DNA from: an uncultured Paracoccaceae bacterium | GTDB lineage: Bacteria > Pseudomonadota > Alphaproteobacteria > Rhodobacterales > Rhodobacteraceae | DNA length: 64,000 bases | Direction of reading: 5' to 3' | Assembly: GCA_947497065.1 (NCBI GenBank) | Contig: CANMEQ010000005.1 | Coordinates: 186,001 to 250,000 of the forward strand | Shown: one piece after another, positions 41,511-50,831 of the stretch | Numbering within the stretch: the stretch's first letter is position 1 | Layout: every line of letters begins with the position of its first letter | Made by a program: the position numbers and the translations under genes | Notes under the pieces: generated by a model | What the model saw: only the letters and a program-made list of their open reading frames with translations | Told to the model about the DNA's origin: nothing | Databases searched by the model: none

Positions 41511-41533
41511 ATTGGTAAGGAAATATAACCAAT
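41511..41533 (-). promoter_or_regulatory. Operator of glcDEF matching the FadR-type regulator's own site
   Basis: ATTGGT (41511-41516) and ACCAAT (41528-41533) are 11 bp apart and 16 bp before the glcD ATG: the same half-sites, spacing and distance as at 23223-23245. Confidence 0.65.
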
Positions 41534-41577
41534 TTACCCCCGTGTCCATCCCAACCTTTGCCGTTAGGGTGCTGAAT

Positions 41578-42279
41578 ATGGATTTTAGCACCGCATTTGG
41601 CAGCCTTACGTGGCTCGATTGGACCCTCGTCGGGATATTTTTAGTTGTATGGCAGGGGCTAAGCTGGTGGATCGAACATCCGTCGGCAAAGCGCCCGTCG
41701 GTCTCTGTTTTGATGTCGGAATACCGCCGGGAGTGGATGAAGGTTTTGGTGACGCGAGTGCCGCGCATATTTGATGCGCAGGTTTTGACCAGCTTGCGAC
41801 AGGGAACCTCCTTTTTCGCGTCGACCTGCTTGCTGGCCATGGGGGGCTTGTTGGCTTTGATCGGCAATGTCGACCCATTGCGCGTGGTGACAGAAGGCAT
41901 CGCGCATACGGATAGCCCCGACATGGTGCTGCAGCTCAAACTGTTGCTGGTGCTGTTTTTCCTCAGCAACGCGTTTTTGAAATTCGTCTGGTCAAATCGT
42001 GTGTTCGGCTACTGTGGGGTGATGATGGGCGCAGTGCCGAACGATCCTGATGATCCTAGAGCCTATCCGCTGGCGAACAAAGCCGCTGAATTGAACATCC
42101 GCGCGGCGCTGAATTTCAATCGCGGGTTGCGGTCGATGTACTTTGCATTGGGGGCTGTTGCCTGGCTCGCCGGGCCTATTTTTTTGGCGATTGCGATTAT
42201 TTTGACAGCGTGGCTGGTGTGGACGCGTGAATTTGCATCAATACCCCGTACGATTGTGCTGTCCGACACCCAACCGTGA
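41578..42279 (+). CDS. DUF599-family membrane protein
   Basis: Started at the ATG at 41578, this 233-residue protein begins MDFSTAFGSLTWLDWTLVGIFLVVWQG, with a first membrane helix at about 14-31 and others near 75-95, 112-133 and 185-215. DFNRGLRS-like (LNFNRGLRSMYFALGAVAWLAGP) and KFVWSNRVFGYC are the marks of DUF599. The family is uncharacterised and widespread in proteobacteria. It is divergent from glcD with an 82-bp gap that carries the glc operator, so the regulator could also affect it. Confidence 0.8.
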   Translation: MDFSTAFGSLTWLDWTLVGIFLVVWQGLSWWIEHPSAKRPSVSVLMSEYRREWMKVLVTRVPRIFDAQVLTSLRQGTSFFASTCLLAMGGLLALIGNVDPLRVVTEGIAHTDSPDMVLQLKLLLVLFFLSNAFLKFVWSNRVFGYCGVMMGAVPNDPDDPRAYPLANKAAELNIRAALNFNRGLRSMYFALGAVAWLAGPIFLAIAIILTAWLVWTREFASIPRTIVLSDTQP

Positions 42280-42314
42280 CTTGGCTTTTGCGCGAATCGG
42301 CATATGTAGGGGGT

Positions 42315-42647
42315 ATGAAACACATGCTGCCCCTCTTGTTCTTGGCCACCCCTGCGTTGGCCGACGCGCCCGTGATTGACGAAGTGAGTTATCACGACGG
42401 GCGTTTTACTGTGACCTTGGCCCATGACGACACGGGCTGGGATGATTATGCGGATGGCTGGCGTGTCGAACTGGCCGACGGCACGATTTTGGGTACGCGC
42501 GTTTTGGCGCATCCCCATGTGGATGAGCAGCCGTTTACGCGGTCCTCATCTATTTCTGTCCCGGATGGGGTTACGGAAGTGTTCGTGCGCGCATCGACAA
42601 ATACAGAGGGTTGGGCACCAGCGACGGAACGGTTCGTCCTCCGCTAA
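42315..42647 (+). CDS. Small exported protein of unknown function
   Basis: The ATG at 42315 opens a clear signal peptide (MKHMLPLLFLATPALADAP, cleavage after ALA, residue 16). The mature part of about 94 residues is predicted to be beta-rich (YHDGRFTVTLAHDDTGWDDYADGWRVEL in pieces) and fits a small immunoglobulin- or fibronectin-like fold, but I know no family. Its stop overlaps the end of the membrane protein on the other strand by 4 nt. Confidence 0.7.
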   Translation: MKHMLPLLFLATPALADAPVIDEVSYHDGRFTVTLAHDDTGWDDYADGWRVELADGTILGTRVLAHPHVDEQPFTRSSSISVPDGVTEVFVRASTNTEGWAPATERFVLR

Positions 42648-44716
42648 CGGCGCCCTTCGCGCAGCCACGCCCCGACAATCAACAGACCAGCCAAGAGAAG
42701 TGCAGCCCATGCAGGCAGCAGTGGGGTGATGTTTACATCTGCAGTGCGATAGGCTTCGCGCGGGGTGATGCCGATCCAGCCGTTGCCGACAGCAGGCCTG
42801 CCCGGACGCACGTCGCGCAAGGAAGGAAGGCCGTCTTCGATAATGCTAATGCCACCGTTTGTGCTGGCCACAACCTCTGACAAAACTGCGCCGCTGGCGA
42901 TGGTTTGTTCAAATTCACGAGGGGCCGCAGGACCTAAGGCAATCACGGTTTCTGACTCATCATCGCGAAGACGGTACAATCCGATTTCCGGGGCATCCCA
43001 TTCCAACTCGTACCGGCCCGGTGTGATTTCTTGCAGGGTGACACTGGTTTCCGTGCCATCAGGATGGATGATAGTCACAGTCCCAGCGGTGTCGTTCAGC
43101 GTGCGGCGGATGATCCGCATGGTGAGGCCATTTGGCTCCACCCAGAGGGCCTCTTCCTCCAGCTCTGGTTCTTTCATCATCCAATGGGCCAAGCGGCGCA
43201 GAAGCTCGAGCTGGGGACCGCCGCCTTCGTATCCACGGTCCCACAGCCATGAATGGTCAGACGCTATCAGGGCGACGCGACCTTCGTCTATGCGTTCCAG
43301 CATCAGCAAGGGTTGATCGTTGATGCCGGTCATTACGACATTCGCGTCTGGTGTGGGGGTGACTTCGATCTGGCGGAACCAGCGGCCCCATCCAGGCAGG
43401 TCATCTTGCGGCGCGTTAGGGGCGAAGGCTTCGAGGCCTTCGGTCACCGGGTGGCGCTGTCCGAGGGCGGAAATTTGTGGGGTGAAGCCCTCTTCGTAGA
43501 CCCGCGCGGTCGGGTTTCCCGGTAGGACGGCGCCAAGCGGCGATCTGAAAATACTGTCGGCCGAGGCATAGTCTGGACCCGCAGAAATCAACACTGCGCC
43601 CCCGTTTTGCACATAGCTCGCGATGCTTTCGAAGTAGACTGAGGGCAAAATCCCACGTCGTTTGTAGCGGTCGAAGATGATGAGATCGAACTCTTCGACC
43701 TTTTCCAAAAATAGCTCGCGCGTTGGGAACGCGATCAAGCTCAGCTCGTTCACGGGAACGCCGTCTTGTTTTTCTGGGGGGCGCAAAATGGTAAAGTGGA
43801 CTAGATCGACCGAGCTGTCGGATTTCAAAAGATTGCGCCATGTGCGTTCGCCTGCGTGGGGTTCGCCGCTGACAAGCAGCACGCGTAGGCGGTCGCGCAC
43901 GCCATTGATTTGAATGACCGCTTCATTGTTGCGATCGGTCAGTTCGCCCTCAACCGCTGGCGTGGCAAATTGCATGACATTCATGCCGCCGTGGGGCAGG
44001 TCGATGGGCAATTCGATGTCTTCGTTGACCGGAATCTGGAAGGCCAAAGGGGCACCGCCATCGATGGCGATTGTCAGGTCGACCAACCCAGCGTCTGGGG
44101 CTGCACCTTGGTCTTCGACACGTAGGGTTAACGAGACAGGTTCACCCAAAATCGCAAATGCGGGGGCGTTTCGTACGATCAACCGGCGGTCCCAATCGGT
44201 GTCGTGTCCTGTGAGCAGAACGTGAAGCGGGGCAGGCAAAGCGTTTGGGGCTGCCGAAAGGTCGTGGGCGCGCCCATCGGTGATGAGCACCATGCCAGCA
44301 ACGCGGGCGCGGGGTTCTTCGGAGAGCGCTTCGGAGAGGGCTGTCATCAGTTGGGTGCCGCCGTCGCCCTCGGCATCGCCCAAGGTGACGGTGCGCAGTT
44401 CGGTGTTGGGGCGGCGTGCGACTTCGGCTTGTAGGTTTTCTAGGGCGGCTGCGGATTGCTCGGCGCGGTCGCTGATCCGTTGACTAGCGCTTTCATCTAG
44501 GACCGCGATTACGATGTCGGACAAAGCGGCACGCTCTTCTTGTTGAAGCGAGGGGTTGGCGATTGCGCCGAGGATGACCAACGCGGCCAAGGTGCGCAGC
44601 ACCCAGCCCACCATTCCGCGCCAAACGGCAATGCAAAGCCCTAGGGTTGCGAATGCGGCAAGGGCGTACAGAACCACCAGTGGCACCAAGGGATCAAGGA
44701 TGATCGATCCAATCAT
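42644..44716 (-). CDS. Membrane protein of the Bat/MoxR operon with a GATase1-like domain
   Basis: This 690-residue protein has two N-terminal membrane helices (about 9-31 and 36-54), a VWA-like segment (DIVIAVLDESASQRISDRAE, with D-x-S-x-S) in residues 67-170, a beta-rich region and a class-I glutamine-amidotransferase-like part (LRVLLVSGEPHAGERTWRNLL to FDLIIFDRYKRRGILP, about 277-360) without an obvious catalytic Cys. A C-terminal membrane helix (about 664-685) ends in REGRR. The MIDAS is degenerate. It is the last gene of the moxR-DUF58-DUF4159 unit. Confidence 0.7.
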   Translation of the reverse strand: MIGSIILDPLVPLVVLYALAAFATLGLCIAVWRGMVGWVLRTLAALVILGAIANPSLQQEERAALSDIVIAVLDESASQRISDRAEQSAAALENLQAEVARRPNTELRTVTLGDAEGDGGTQLMTALSEALSEEPRARVAGMVLITDGRAHDLSAAPNALPAPLHVLLTGHDTDWDRRLIVRNAPAFAILGEPVSLTLRVEDQGAAPDAGLVDLTIAIDGGAPLAFQIPVNEDIELPIDLPHGGMNVMQFATPAVEGELTDRNNEAVIQINGVRDRLRVLLVSGEPHAGERTWRNLLKSDSSVDLVHFTILRPPEKQDGVPVNELSLIAFPTRELFLEKVEEFDLIIFDRYKRRGILPSVYFESIASYVQNGGAVLISAGPDYASADSIFRSPLGAVLPGNPTARVYEEGFTPQISALGQRHPVTEGLEAFAPNAPQDDLPGWGRWFRQIEVTPTPDANVVMTGINDQPLLMLERIDEGRVALIASDHSWLWDRGYEGGGPQLELLRRLAHWMMKEPELEEEALWVEPNGLTMRIIRRTLNDTAGTVTIIHPDGTETSVTLQEITPGRYELEWDAPEIGLYRLRDDESETVIALGPAAPREFEQTIASGAVLSEVVASTNGGISIIEDGLPSLRDVRPGRPAVGNGWIGITPREAYRTADVNITPLLPAWAALLLAGLLIVGAWLREGRR

Positions 44717-44753
44717 TTCATTGGCCTTTTTGTGAAGTGAAAGGGCTGCATGG

Positions 44754-47525
44754 TTACTGCCCCAGCCTGTCTAGAAGGGCGGGCACATGGACCTGATCGG
44801 ATTTATAATTGCCCGTCAGAACATGCATGATCAGGTTTACGCCAAATCGCAGCGCAATTTCACGTTGCCGTTCGCCTGCCAAGCCGCGCCCGATTGGAAC
44901 GGATGGATTGCCGGTCTCGTCTTGCGCCCATGCCGAGGCCCAGTCGTTGCCGCCGACCACAACCGGGGTCACGCCATCGTTGAGGTCACGAAAGGGCATA
45001 CCGTCCGATAGTTCGGTTGTTGCTGGTGCGGCCTCGACCCAAACATCGCGGCTGGCATGGCGGCCGGGGAAATCTTGCAGCAGGTAGAATGTGCGTGTCA
45101 GGACGTGGTCCTGCGGGACGGGTTCTAGCGCTGGAATATCGAGGCCCACGGCGATGGCTTGTAGCTTTCGCCCTTCTGGGCTGGCGGAGCCAAAGCGTGC
45201 GAGATCGGCATCGCGTGTGTCGAACAAAATCATCCCACCCGTGCGCAAGTAGCGGTTCAGGCGGGCGTAGGCTTCGCGGGTGGGCAAGGGTTGGTCTGCG
45301 GTGATCGGCCAATAAATGAACGGGAAGAAGGCCAGCTCGTCCGCTTCAAGGTCGACGCCCACGGGGAGTGCCGGTTCGATGGACGTGCGTTGGAAGAGGG
45401 TATTCGACAGGCCATAAAGCCCTGCCTCGGACATATCATCGACGCGAGGATCACCGGTGATGACATAGGCCAGAACAACATTTGCAGTTGAGGATATGGC
45501 GAAGCTATCCTCTGACTGGGCCTTGAGGGCGGGTGCGATGAGGATTGCCAAGAGAGCGGTTGCGATGACGCCAGAACTGGAGCCAGAACGGGGACCACGC
45601 AGACGGCCAGAGAGAGCCAGTGAGGCGATAATGTCGAGCGTCAACAACGCCAGTGCCGCTGCCAAAACCCAGCCTTTCAGCACTGTTTCGCGCAGCACAT
45701 CCAATCCTTCGACAGAAATGCGCGCGGGCCAAACCGTCGGTGACAGCGTATCATCCGGTCCAATAACGTTCACGGCGATCAAACGGTCCTCGCCCGCGTA
45801 AAGGCCGGGCGGCATTTCGGCAGACGGGGAGGCTTCGGCAATGTCTTCGCCTGCGACGGCTGGGAGTGTGTCGGCCGGTTCCAGATCACCGAAGGCTGTT
45901 AGGACAGTTTCAGGCGCCCATGAGGTGCCCTCGAGGTCTTCGGCTGTGGGGGCAGCGGGGCGCGTGGAAATGGCCAGCCGTTCCAGCATTTGAACAAACA
46001 GGCCCGACAGCGGCAACGTGGACCATTCGGCATTCGCGGTGACATGAAACAGCACGACGGATCCCTGGCCCAAAGACTTGCGGGTGACCAAGGGGGTTCC
46101 GTCCGCCAGTTGGGCAATCACGCGGTCTGCCAAGGTCGGGTCCGGTTGCGCCATCACTTGGGCCGTCACGTTGACGTCGGCGGGCAGTGGTAGGCCGAAA
46201 AACGGGCTTGTCTCGGCGAAAGGTGCGAGGGATTTAGGTTCGCCCCATGACATTGCGCCCCCGATGGAGCGCCCGCCAACGCGCAAACGCACGGGCATCA
46301 GCGGGTCTTCATCCACGCGGCTGAGGTCCGACGCGGCAAGGCGTGGCCCGGCAAACCGGACAAGCAGGCCACCGGCTTCCACCCAGTTTTGCGTTGCATC
46401 CGCCTCGACCGCGGTGAGTGCCGGGATGTCTGCCAGAATAATCGCGTCTGGGTTGGCTAGAAGCACGTCTTCAAGGGTGCCGTTGATCAGATCGGCGGTC
46501 GGGATCAAGGCTTGTTCAAGGTAGTGCAGCGGTGACAAAAGCTCGAGCGTTTCACGGTCCGATGCACCTTGGATCAAAGCGACCTCGCGGCGTTTCAGCG
46601 CGTCATCTGTCAAAGATACAGCTGCGGCGGATTGAATGCCCTGCAATTCAAACCGGGTGACACGGTTGCGCAATTCGGGAGGGAGATCGAATTGCGCGGT
46701 TGTTTCCATTGCTGATGCCTCGAAATTGGCGCTGCTTGTGGCAAGGCGCCGCTCAATTCCGGCGGGGTCTAACCCGATGGCGGTTATGTCGATCTGTTGC
46801 GCGGCACCTGCCTGCGCGCGGATAACGGGCACTGCGACGTCGCCCTCGGTAATCTGGGCGGGGCGTAACCCGACAATCGGGCGAGGGCTTTCGAATACGG
46901 AAACGGTTCCGTGGGTTTCAAGCGCGGAGAGCGTGCTATTGCGGGTTTCGCGATCTAAACCGTCTGACATCCAGAGGGTGTCGAATGAGCCATTCAACTG
47001 GTCCAGCAACGCATTCAGTGCGTCGGGATTTGGTGCAAAGGCGTTGGGTTGCAGGCTGGAGAGCCGTTGTTGCACCGCCTGTGCGTCTTGGAAGACAGGG
47101 GCGTTTGGTGGAAGGTTGGTGAGGCTCACGAGCGCTGCTGTGCGCCCGTCACGGGCAGCATCCAACAGCGCGGCATCCATGCGGTCGACCCGCCGTGCCC
47201 AATCGCGGGCAGAGGCCCATGTTGCATCGGTGACTATCAGCAGGGGCCCGCTTCCGGCTGTACGGTCTTGAGGGTTCAGAACCGGCCCCGCGAAGGCCGC
47301 AATGACGGCTGCAACCGCCAGCAGGCGCAGCAACAACAGCCACCATGGCGTGCGGTCTGTTTGGCTGTCCTCATCAGACAGGCCCAACAGGAGCGCGACA
47401 CCCGGAAACCGACGTTTGACAGGCGCAGGTGGCACAGCGCGCAGCAAAACCCACAGGATGGGCAGGACAATCAGCCCGAGAAGCAACCAAGGGGTCGTGA
47501 AGGCGAGGGGGCCAAGGTTCAACAT
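44754..47525 (-). CDS. BatA-like/DUF4159 membrane protein
   Basis: The ATG at 47525 shares its first base with the DUF58 stop. The 923-residue protein starts with the BatA N-terminal region (LNLGPLAFTTPWLLLGLIVLPILWVLLRAVPP in pieces; two membrane helices), followed by a VWA-like section (GSGPLLIVTDATWASARDW). It has a further helix pair near residues 635-700 and a C-terminal DUF4159 domain (NVVLAYVITGDPRVDDMSEAGL onwards, about 705-915). Such proteins anchor the MoxR/Bat complex to the inner membrane. Confidence 0.82.
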   Translation of the reverse strand: MLNLGPLAFTTPWLLLGLIVLPILWVLLRAVPPAPVKRRFPGVALLLGLSDEDSQTDRTPWWLLLLRLLAVAAVIAAFAGPVLNPQDRTAGSGPLLIVTDATWASARDWARRVDRMDAALLDAARDGRTAALVSLTNLPPNAPVFQDAQAVQQRLSSLQPNAFAPNPDALNALLDQLNGSFDTLWMSDGLDRETRNSTLSALETHGTVSVFESPRPIVGLRPAQITEGDVAVPVIRAQAGAAQQIDITAIGLDPAGIERRLATSSANFEASAMETTAQFDLPPELRNRVTRFELQGIQSAAAVSLTDDALKRREVALIQGASDRETLELLSPLHYLEQALIPTADLINGTLEDVLLANPDAIILADIPALTAVEADATQNWVEAGGLLVRFAGPRLAASDLSRVDEDPLMPVRLRVGGRSIGGAMSWGEPKSLAPFAETSPFFGLPLPADVNVTAQVMAQPDPTLADRVIAQLADGTPLVTRKSLGQGSVVLFHVTANAEWSTLPLSGLFVQMLERLAISTRPAAPTAEDLEGTSWAPETVLTAFGDLEPADTLPAVAGEDIAEASPSAEMPPGLYAGEDRLIAVNVIGPDDTLSPTVWPARISVEGLDVLRETVLKGWVLAAALALLTLDIIASLALSGRLRGPRSGSSSGVIATALLAILIAPALKAQSEDSFAISSTANVVLAYVITGDPRVDDMSEAGLYGLSNTLFQRTSIEPALPVGVDLEADELAFFPFIYWPITADQPLPTREAYARLNRYLRTGGMILFDTRDADLARFGSASPEGRKLQAIAVGLDIPALEPVPQDHVLTRTFYLLQDFPGRHASRDVWVEAAPATTELSDGMPFRDLNDGVTPVVVGGNDWASAWAQDETGNPSVPIGRGLAGERQREIALRFGVNLIMHVLTGNYKSDQVHVPALLDRLGQ

Positions 47526-48400
47526 CAGATGTTCCGTTCCAAAGCGGCGAACGTCCACAAGAGCGCAGATGTTGCGCTGTCGTTTGTGTGGTGGGTGTGG
47601 AATTGCCAGCCGATGGTGCGCGCGAGCGTGGCGAGCTGGTCTTTACGTTGGGCGAGACGATCAAGGTAGCGGTCACGCAGGTCGCGGGCCTTGAGTGTTT
47701 CGTGGGACACGGCGCCTGTCATGCTTTCGAAAATAGTGCGCCCGTCAAAGGGAAAGGCCTCTTCCACGGGATCGAGGATTTGGACCAACGCACCTCGCAC
47801 ATCGCGGTCGGCGGCTTTGATCATGGCGGTTTCGATTGCGCCAATGTCCCCCATAAAATCGGAAACGAACAAAGCGCGGGCGTGCGCGGGCAGGCCCGTG
47901 GCGATCGGGGTGCCAAAGTCATCTGCGTGATCGGCGCTGAAAATTTGCGCCATTTGCGAGATCTGCGCTTCGCCGCGTCTAGGCGGCAACAGGTTGCCCG
48001 TTAGCCCCACCCGTTCGCCGCCGCGCAACAGCAAGATTGCTGTGGCCAATGTGAGCGTGCGTGCTCGGTCGGCCTTCGTGAGGCCGGATTTTAGAGAAGT
48101 GAATGACATCGACGCGGATTGGTCGACCCACAACAAAATGGACTGGGCGATTTGCCATTCTTTGTCCTGCACGAATTGACTGTCGGATCGCGCGGACCGG
48201 CGCCAATCAATCGCGCGCATTTCATCTTGGTTTTGGGCGGGCCGATATTGCCAAAATGTATCGCCTAAACCGGCACGCCTGCGCCCGTGATCCCCGACCA
48301 GCACCGATGCCGCCAGCTGTTCAGCCTCCGCCAGAAGGGGCGGAAAAGGAGCGGCAAGGCGTTCGGCGTTTGAGCGTAAGGAGAGCGGTGTTTTGGTCAT
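47525..48400 (-). CDS. DUF58-domain protein
   Basis: This 291-residue protein carries the DUF58 signature GRRRAGLGDTFWQYRPAQNQDEMRAIDWRRSARSD in pieces (about 40-72) and a VWA-like fold with LLWVDQSASMSF (D-x-S-A-S, residue 92 region). The partners are the MoxR ATPase upstream (ATGA overlap) and the DUF4159 protein downstream. MoxR-DUF58-VWA units are thought to act as chaperones for metal insertion or envelope stress; the client here is unknown. Confidence 0.9.
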   Translation of the reverse strand: MTKTPLSLRSNAERLAAPFPPLLAEAEQLAASVLVGDHGRRRAGLGDTFWQYRPAQNQDEMRAIDWRRSARSDSQFVQDKEWQIAQSILLWVDQSASMSFTSLKSGLTKADRARTLTLATAILLLRGGERVGLTGNLLPPRRGEAQISQMAQIFSADHADDFGTPIATGLPAHARALFVSDFMGDIGAIETAMIKAADRDVRGALVQILDPVEEAFPFDGRTIFESMTGAVSHETLKARDLRDRYLDRLAQRKDQLATLARTIGWQFHTHHTNDSATSALLWTFAALERNI

Positions 48401-49416
48401 GCGGCGGCGGACACTTTTGTGACCTGATCTGCAACTTGATCGATAACCGAAGCTAGATTTTCACCACGTGCGCGGGCGGCAAAGCTAAGGGCCATGCGGT
48501 GCGACAAAACAGGTGCGGCCATGCGGCGCACGTCTTCGGCGGATGGCACGAGGCGGCCCCGCAACAAGGCTTCGGCGCGGACGGTCAACATCAGGGCTTG
48601 GGCTGCCCGTGGGCCAGGGCCCCAGCTGACGTTGTCTTTTACAATGTCGGGTGCTGTTTCGTCATCAGGGCGGCACGCGCGGACCAAATCAAGGATCATT
48701 TCCACAATTGCATCGCCAACAGGCATCCGGCGCAGCAGGGTTTGCGCGGCAAGCAACTCCTGGGTTGTGAAGACGGCGGTGGCCTCATCCTCGGCAACAC
48801 CTGTGGTGGCCATCAGAATATCGCGTTCGGTGGTGCGGTCGGGGTATGGAACGTCGATTTGCACCAAGAAACGGTCAAGCTGCGCTTCGGGAAGGGGGTA
48901 GGTGCCCTCTTGCTCCAGCGGGTTTTGGGTGGCGAGCACGTGGAACGGCACGCCGAGGGGGCGGTGTTCGCCCGCAATCGTGACCTCTTTTTCCTGCATC
49001 GCCTGTAGCAGCGCAGATTGTGTGCGTGGGGAGGCGCGGTTGATCTCGTCGGCCATCAGCAACTGACAGAAAACGGGGCCTTCGATGAAGCGGAAACTGC
49101 GCGTACCGTCGGCTGCGGTTTCTAAAACCTCGGACCCTAAAATATCAGCGGGCATCAAATCTGGTGTGAACTGAATGCGGTTGCCATTCAGGCCCATCAC
49201 CGTGGATAGCGTGTCGACCAGCCGCGTTTTGCCTAAACCGGGAAGACCAATCAAAAGCGCGTGCCCGCCACACAGCAGGGAGGTCAGTGTAAGGTCGACA
49301 ACATCGTCTTGCCCGATGAACCGTTTCGCGATGGAGGCGCGGGCCTCTGCCAGCTTTGCACCCAAGGTTTCGATCTGTGGAACGAGGTCCGCGTCATTTG
49401 CAGTTTCGGGGGCCAT
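48397..49416 (-). CDS. MoxR-family AAA ATPase
   Basis: The ATG at 49416 has GAGGAGA 9 nt upstream. The 339-residue AAA+ protein shows Walker A GLPGLGKT, the PDLMPADILGSE insertion, Walker B LLMADEINRA, sensor 1 LATQNP and the sensor-2 region (GPGPRAAQALMLTVRAEALLRGR). The strict MoxR pattern SPRTQSALLQAMQEKEVTI is intact. It starts the four-gene minus-strand unit and probably remodels clients held by the DUF58/VWA partners. Confidence 0.93.
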   Translation of the reverse strand: MAPETANDADLVPQIETLGAKLAEARASIAKRFIGQDDVVDLTLTSLLCGGHALLIGLPGLGKTRLVDTLSTVMGLNGNRIQFTPDLMPADILGSEVLETAADGTRSFRFIEGPVFCQLLMADEINRASPRTQSALLQAMQEKEVTIAGEHRPLGVPFHVLATQNPLEQEGTYPLPEAQLDRFLVQIDVPYPDRTTERDILMATTGVAEDEATAVFTTQELLAAQTLLRRMPVGDAIVEMILDLVRACRPDDETAPDIVKDNVSWGPGPRAAQALMLTVRAEALLRGRLVPSAEDVRRMAAPVLSHRMALSFAARARGENLASVIDQVADQVTKVSAAA

Positions 49417-49482
49417 GGCAATCTGTCTCCTCAGGGTCATATACTGATAACAACAGTTGAACAGATATCGCGATGGACCCCA

Positions 49483-50076
49483 ATGGCAAAAACAAACCAA
49501 AGTGATGGCGCAGTGACAGTGTCGGCGGAAAGCCTCGCATCCTCGGCGCGCGCGGCGAAGGCGGGGCGCGGTTTGCCGCCGGTTGAAGACTGGAATCCCC
49601 CATTTTGTGGCGATTTGGACATGCGGATCGCACGGGATGGGACGTGGTATTACTTGGGCACACCGATTGGGCGGCCCGAATTGGTGCGATTGTTTTCGAC
49701 GATTATTCGGCGCGATGGCGATGACTATTTCCTTGTTACGCCTGTCGAAAAGGTAGGAATCACCGTTGATGATGCGCCGTTTGTGGCGGTTGATTTTGAT
49801 GTGGTCGATGGTGCGCTACAGTTCACGACCAATGTCGGCGACACGGTTGTGGCGGGTGCAGATGCGCCGATCCGTGTTGTGCGTGATCCAAAGACAGGTG
49901 AACCTGCGCCCTATGTCTTGATCCGGCGCAACCTAGAGGCTTTGATAGATCGCAAGTCGTTTTACAGGCTGGTGGACATCGGTGAGGTGTCTGATGTGGC
50001 AGGGGTTGATTGGTTCGGTGTGCGATCATCGGGGCAGTTTTTCCCGATCATCCCAGCCGCCGAGTTGGAGAGTTAA
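49483..50076 (+). CDS. DUF1285-family protein
   Basis: This 197-residue protein started at 49483 has the family core PPVEDWNPPFCGDLDMRIARDGTWYYLGTPIGRPELVRLFSTIIRRDGDDYFLVTPVEKVGI in pieces (about 31-92), the usual two-layer beta arrangement of DUF1285. The function is unknown. It is divergent from moxR, and its TAA stop shares a base with the hyi start (TAATG), so it is coupled to hyi. The first 30 residues are Ser/Ala-rich and probably disordered. Confidence 0.85.
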   Translation: MAKTNQSDGAVTVSAESLASSARAAKAGRGLPPVEDWNPPFCGDLDMRIARDGTWYYLGTPIGRPELVRLFSTIIRRDGDDYFLVTPVEKVGITVDDAPFVAVDFDVVDGALQFTTNVGDTVVAGADAPIRVVRDPKTGEPAPYVLIRRNLEALIDRKSFYRLVDIGEVSDVAGVDWFGVRSSGQFFPIIPAAELES

Positions 50077-50831
50077 TGCCAAAATTTTGCGCGAACTTGT
50101 CGATGTTGTTTACCGAAGTTCCGCTGCTGGAGCGCCCCTTAGCTGCGAAGTTGGCCGGGTTCGATGCGATCGAAGTTTTGTTTCCGTACGATGAAAATGC
50201 AGCCGAATTGGGGGTTGCTATCGCGCGGGCTGGTTTGCCGCTCGCGTTGATCAATTGCCCGCCACCCAATTACACCGACCCTGATGGACCGCGCGGGTTT
50301 GCGGCGGTGCCCGCCGAACAACAGAGATTTCAACGCGCATTCCGACGCGCGCACCGCTATGCAGGCGCGCTGGGCGCAGAGTTTTTGCACGTCATGTCCG
50401 GTGTCGCGGAGGGGGCCGATGCGCGGCAGGTCTTTGTGGAAAATCTGACGTGGGCGGCGGCCTTCGCACCAAAGCAAAAAATCACGATTGAACCTATCAA
50501 CACGGACGACATGCCCGGCTACTTCTTGAACGATTTTGATTTGGCCATGGAGATTCTGGACGAGGTTGATGCGCCGAATGTCTATTTGCAGTTCGACGCC
50601 TACCATGCCGCCAAAATCACCGGGGATGTTCTAGGGACGTGGGAGAAGGTGCGGGCACGTGTCGCGCATATTCAGGTCGGCAGTGTGCCGGATCGACATG
50701 AGCCTGAGGGCGGCGGTTTCGATTACCCAGCATTCTTTAAAGCCTTGGATAAGCAGAAATATAAAGGGTGGGTCAGCGGTGAATATCGCCCTAGGGGCCG
50801 AACCGAGGATAATCTTTCTTGGATAAGCTGA
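50076..50831 (+). CDS. hyi: Hydroxypyruvate isomerase family protein
   Basis: This 251-residue TIM-barrel protein interconverts hydroxypyruvate and tartronate semialdehyde in related enzymes. Metal/catalytic glutamates are E139 (ITIEPINTDDMPGYF) and E236 (SGEYRPRGRTEDNLSW). NLSMLFTEVPLLERP and QFDAYHAAKITGD are family landmarks. It fits glyoxylate/glycolate metabolism, which is also represented by glcDEF 8 kb away. An OtnI-like 2-oxo-tetronate isomerase role is an alternative. Confidence 0.9.
   Translation: MPKFCANLSMLFTEVPLLERPLAAKLAGFDAIEVLFPYDENAAELGVAIARAGLPLALINCPPPNYTDPDGPRGFAAVPAEQQRFQRAFRRAHRYAGALGAEFLHVMSGVAEGADARQVFVENLTWAAAFAPKQKITIEPINTDDMPGYFLNDFDLAMEILDEVDAPNVYLQFDAYHAAKITGDVLGTWEKVRARVAHIQVGSVPDRHEPEGGGFDYPAFFKALDKQKYKGWVSGEYRPRGRTEDNLSWIS

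Noticed and set aside
40056-41969. A longer glcD start giving 637 residues
   Set aside because: The extra 158 residues are not GlcD-like, overlap the divergent DUF599 gene and would run through the operator; the ATG at 41495 has AAAGGAG.
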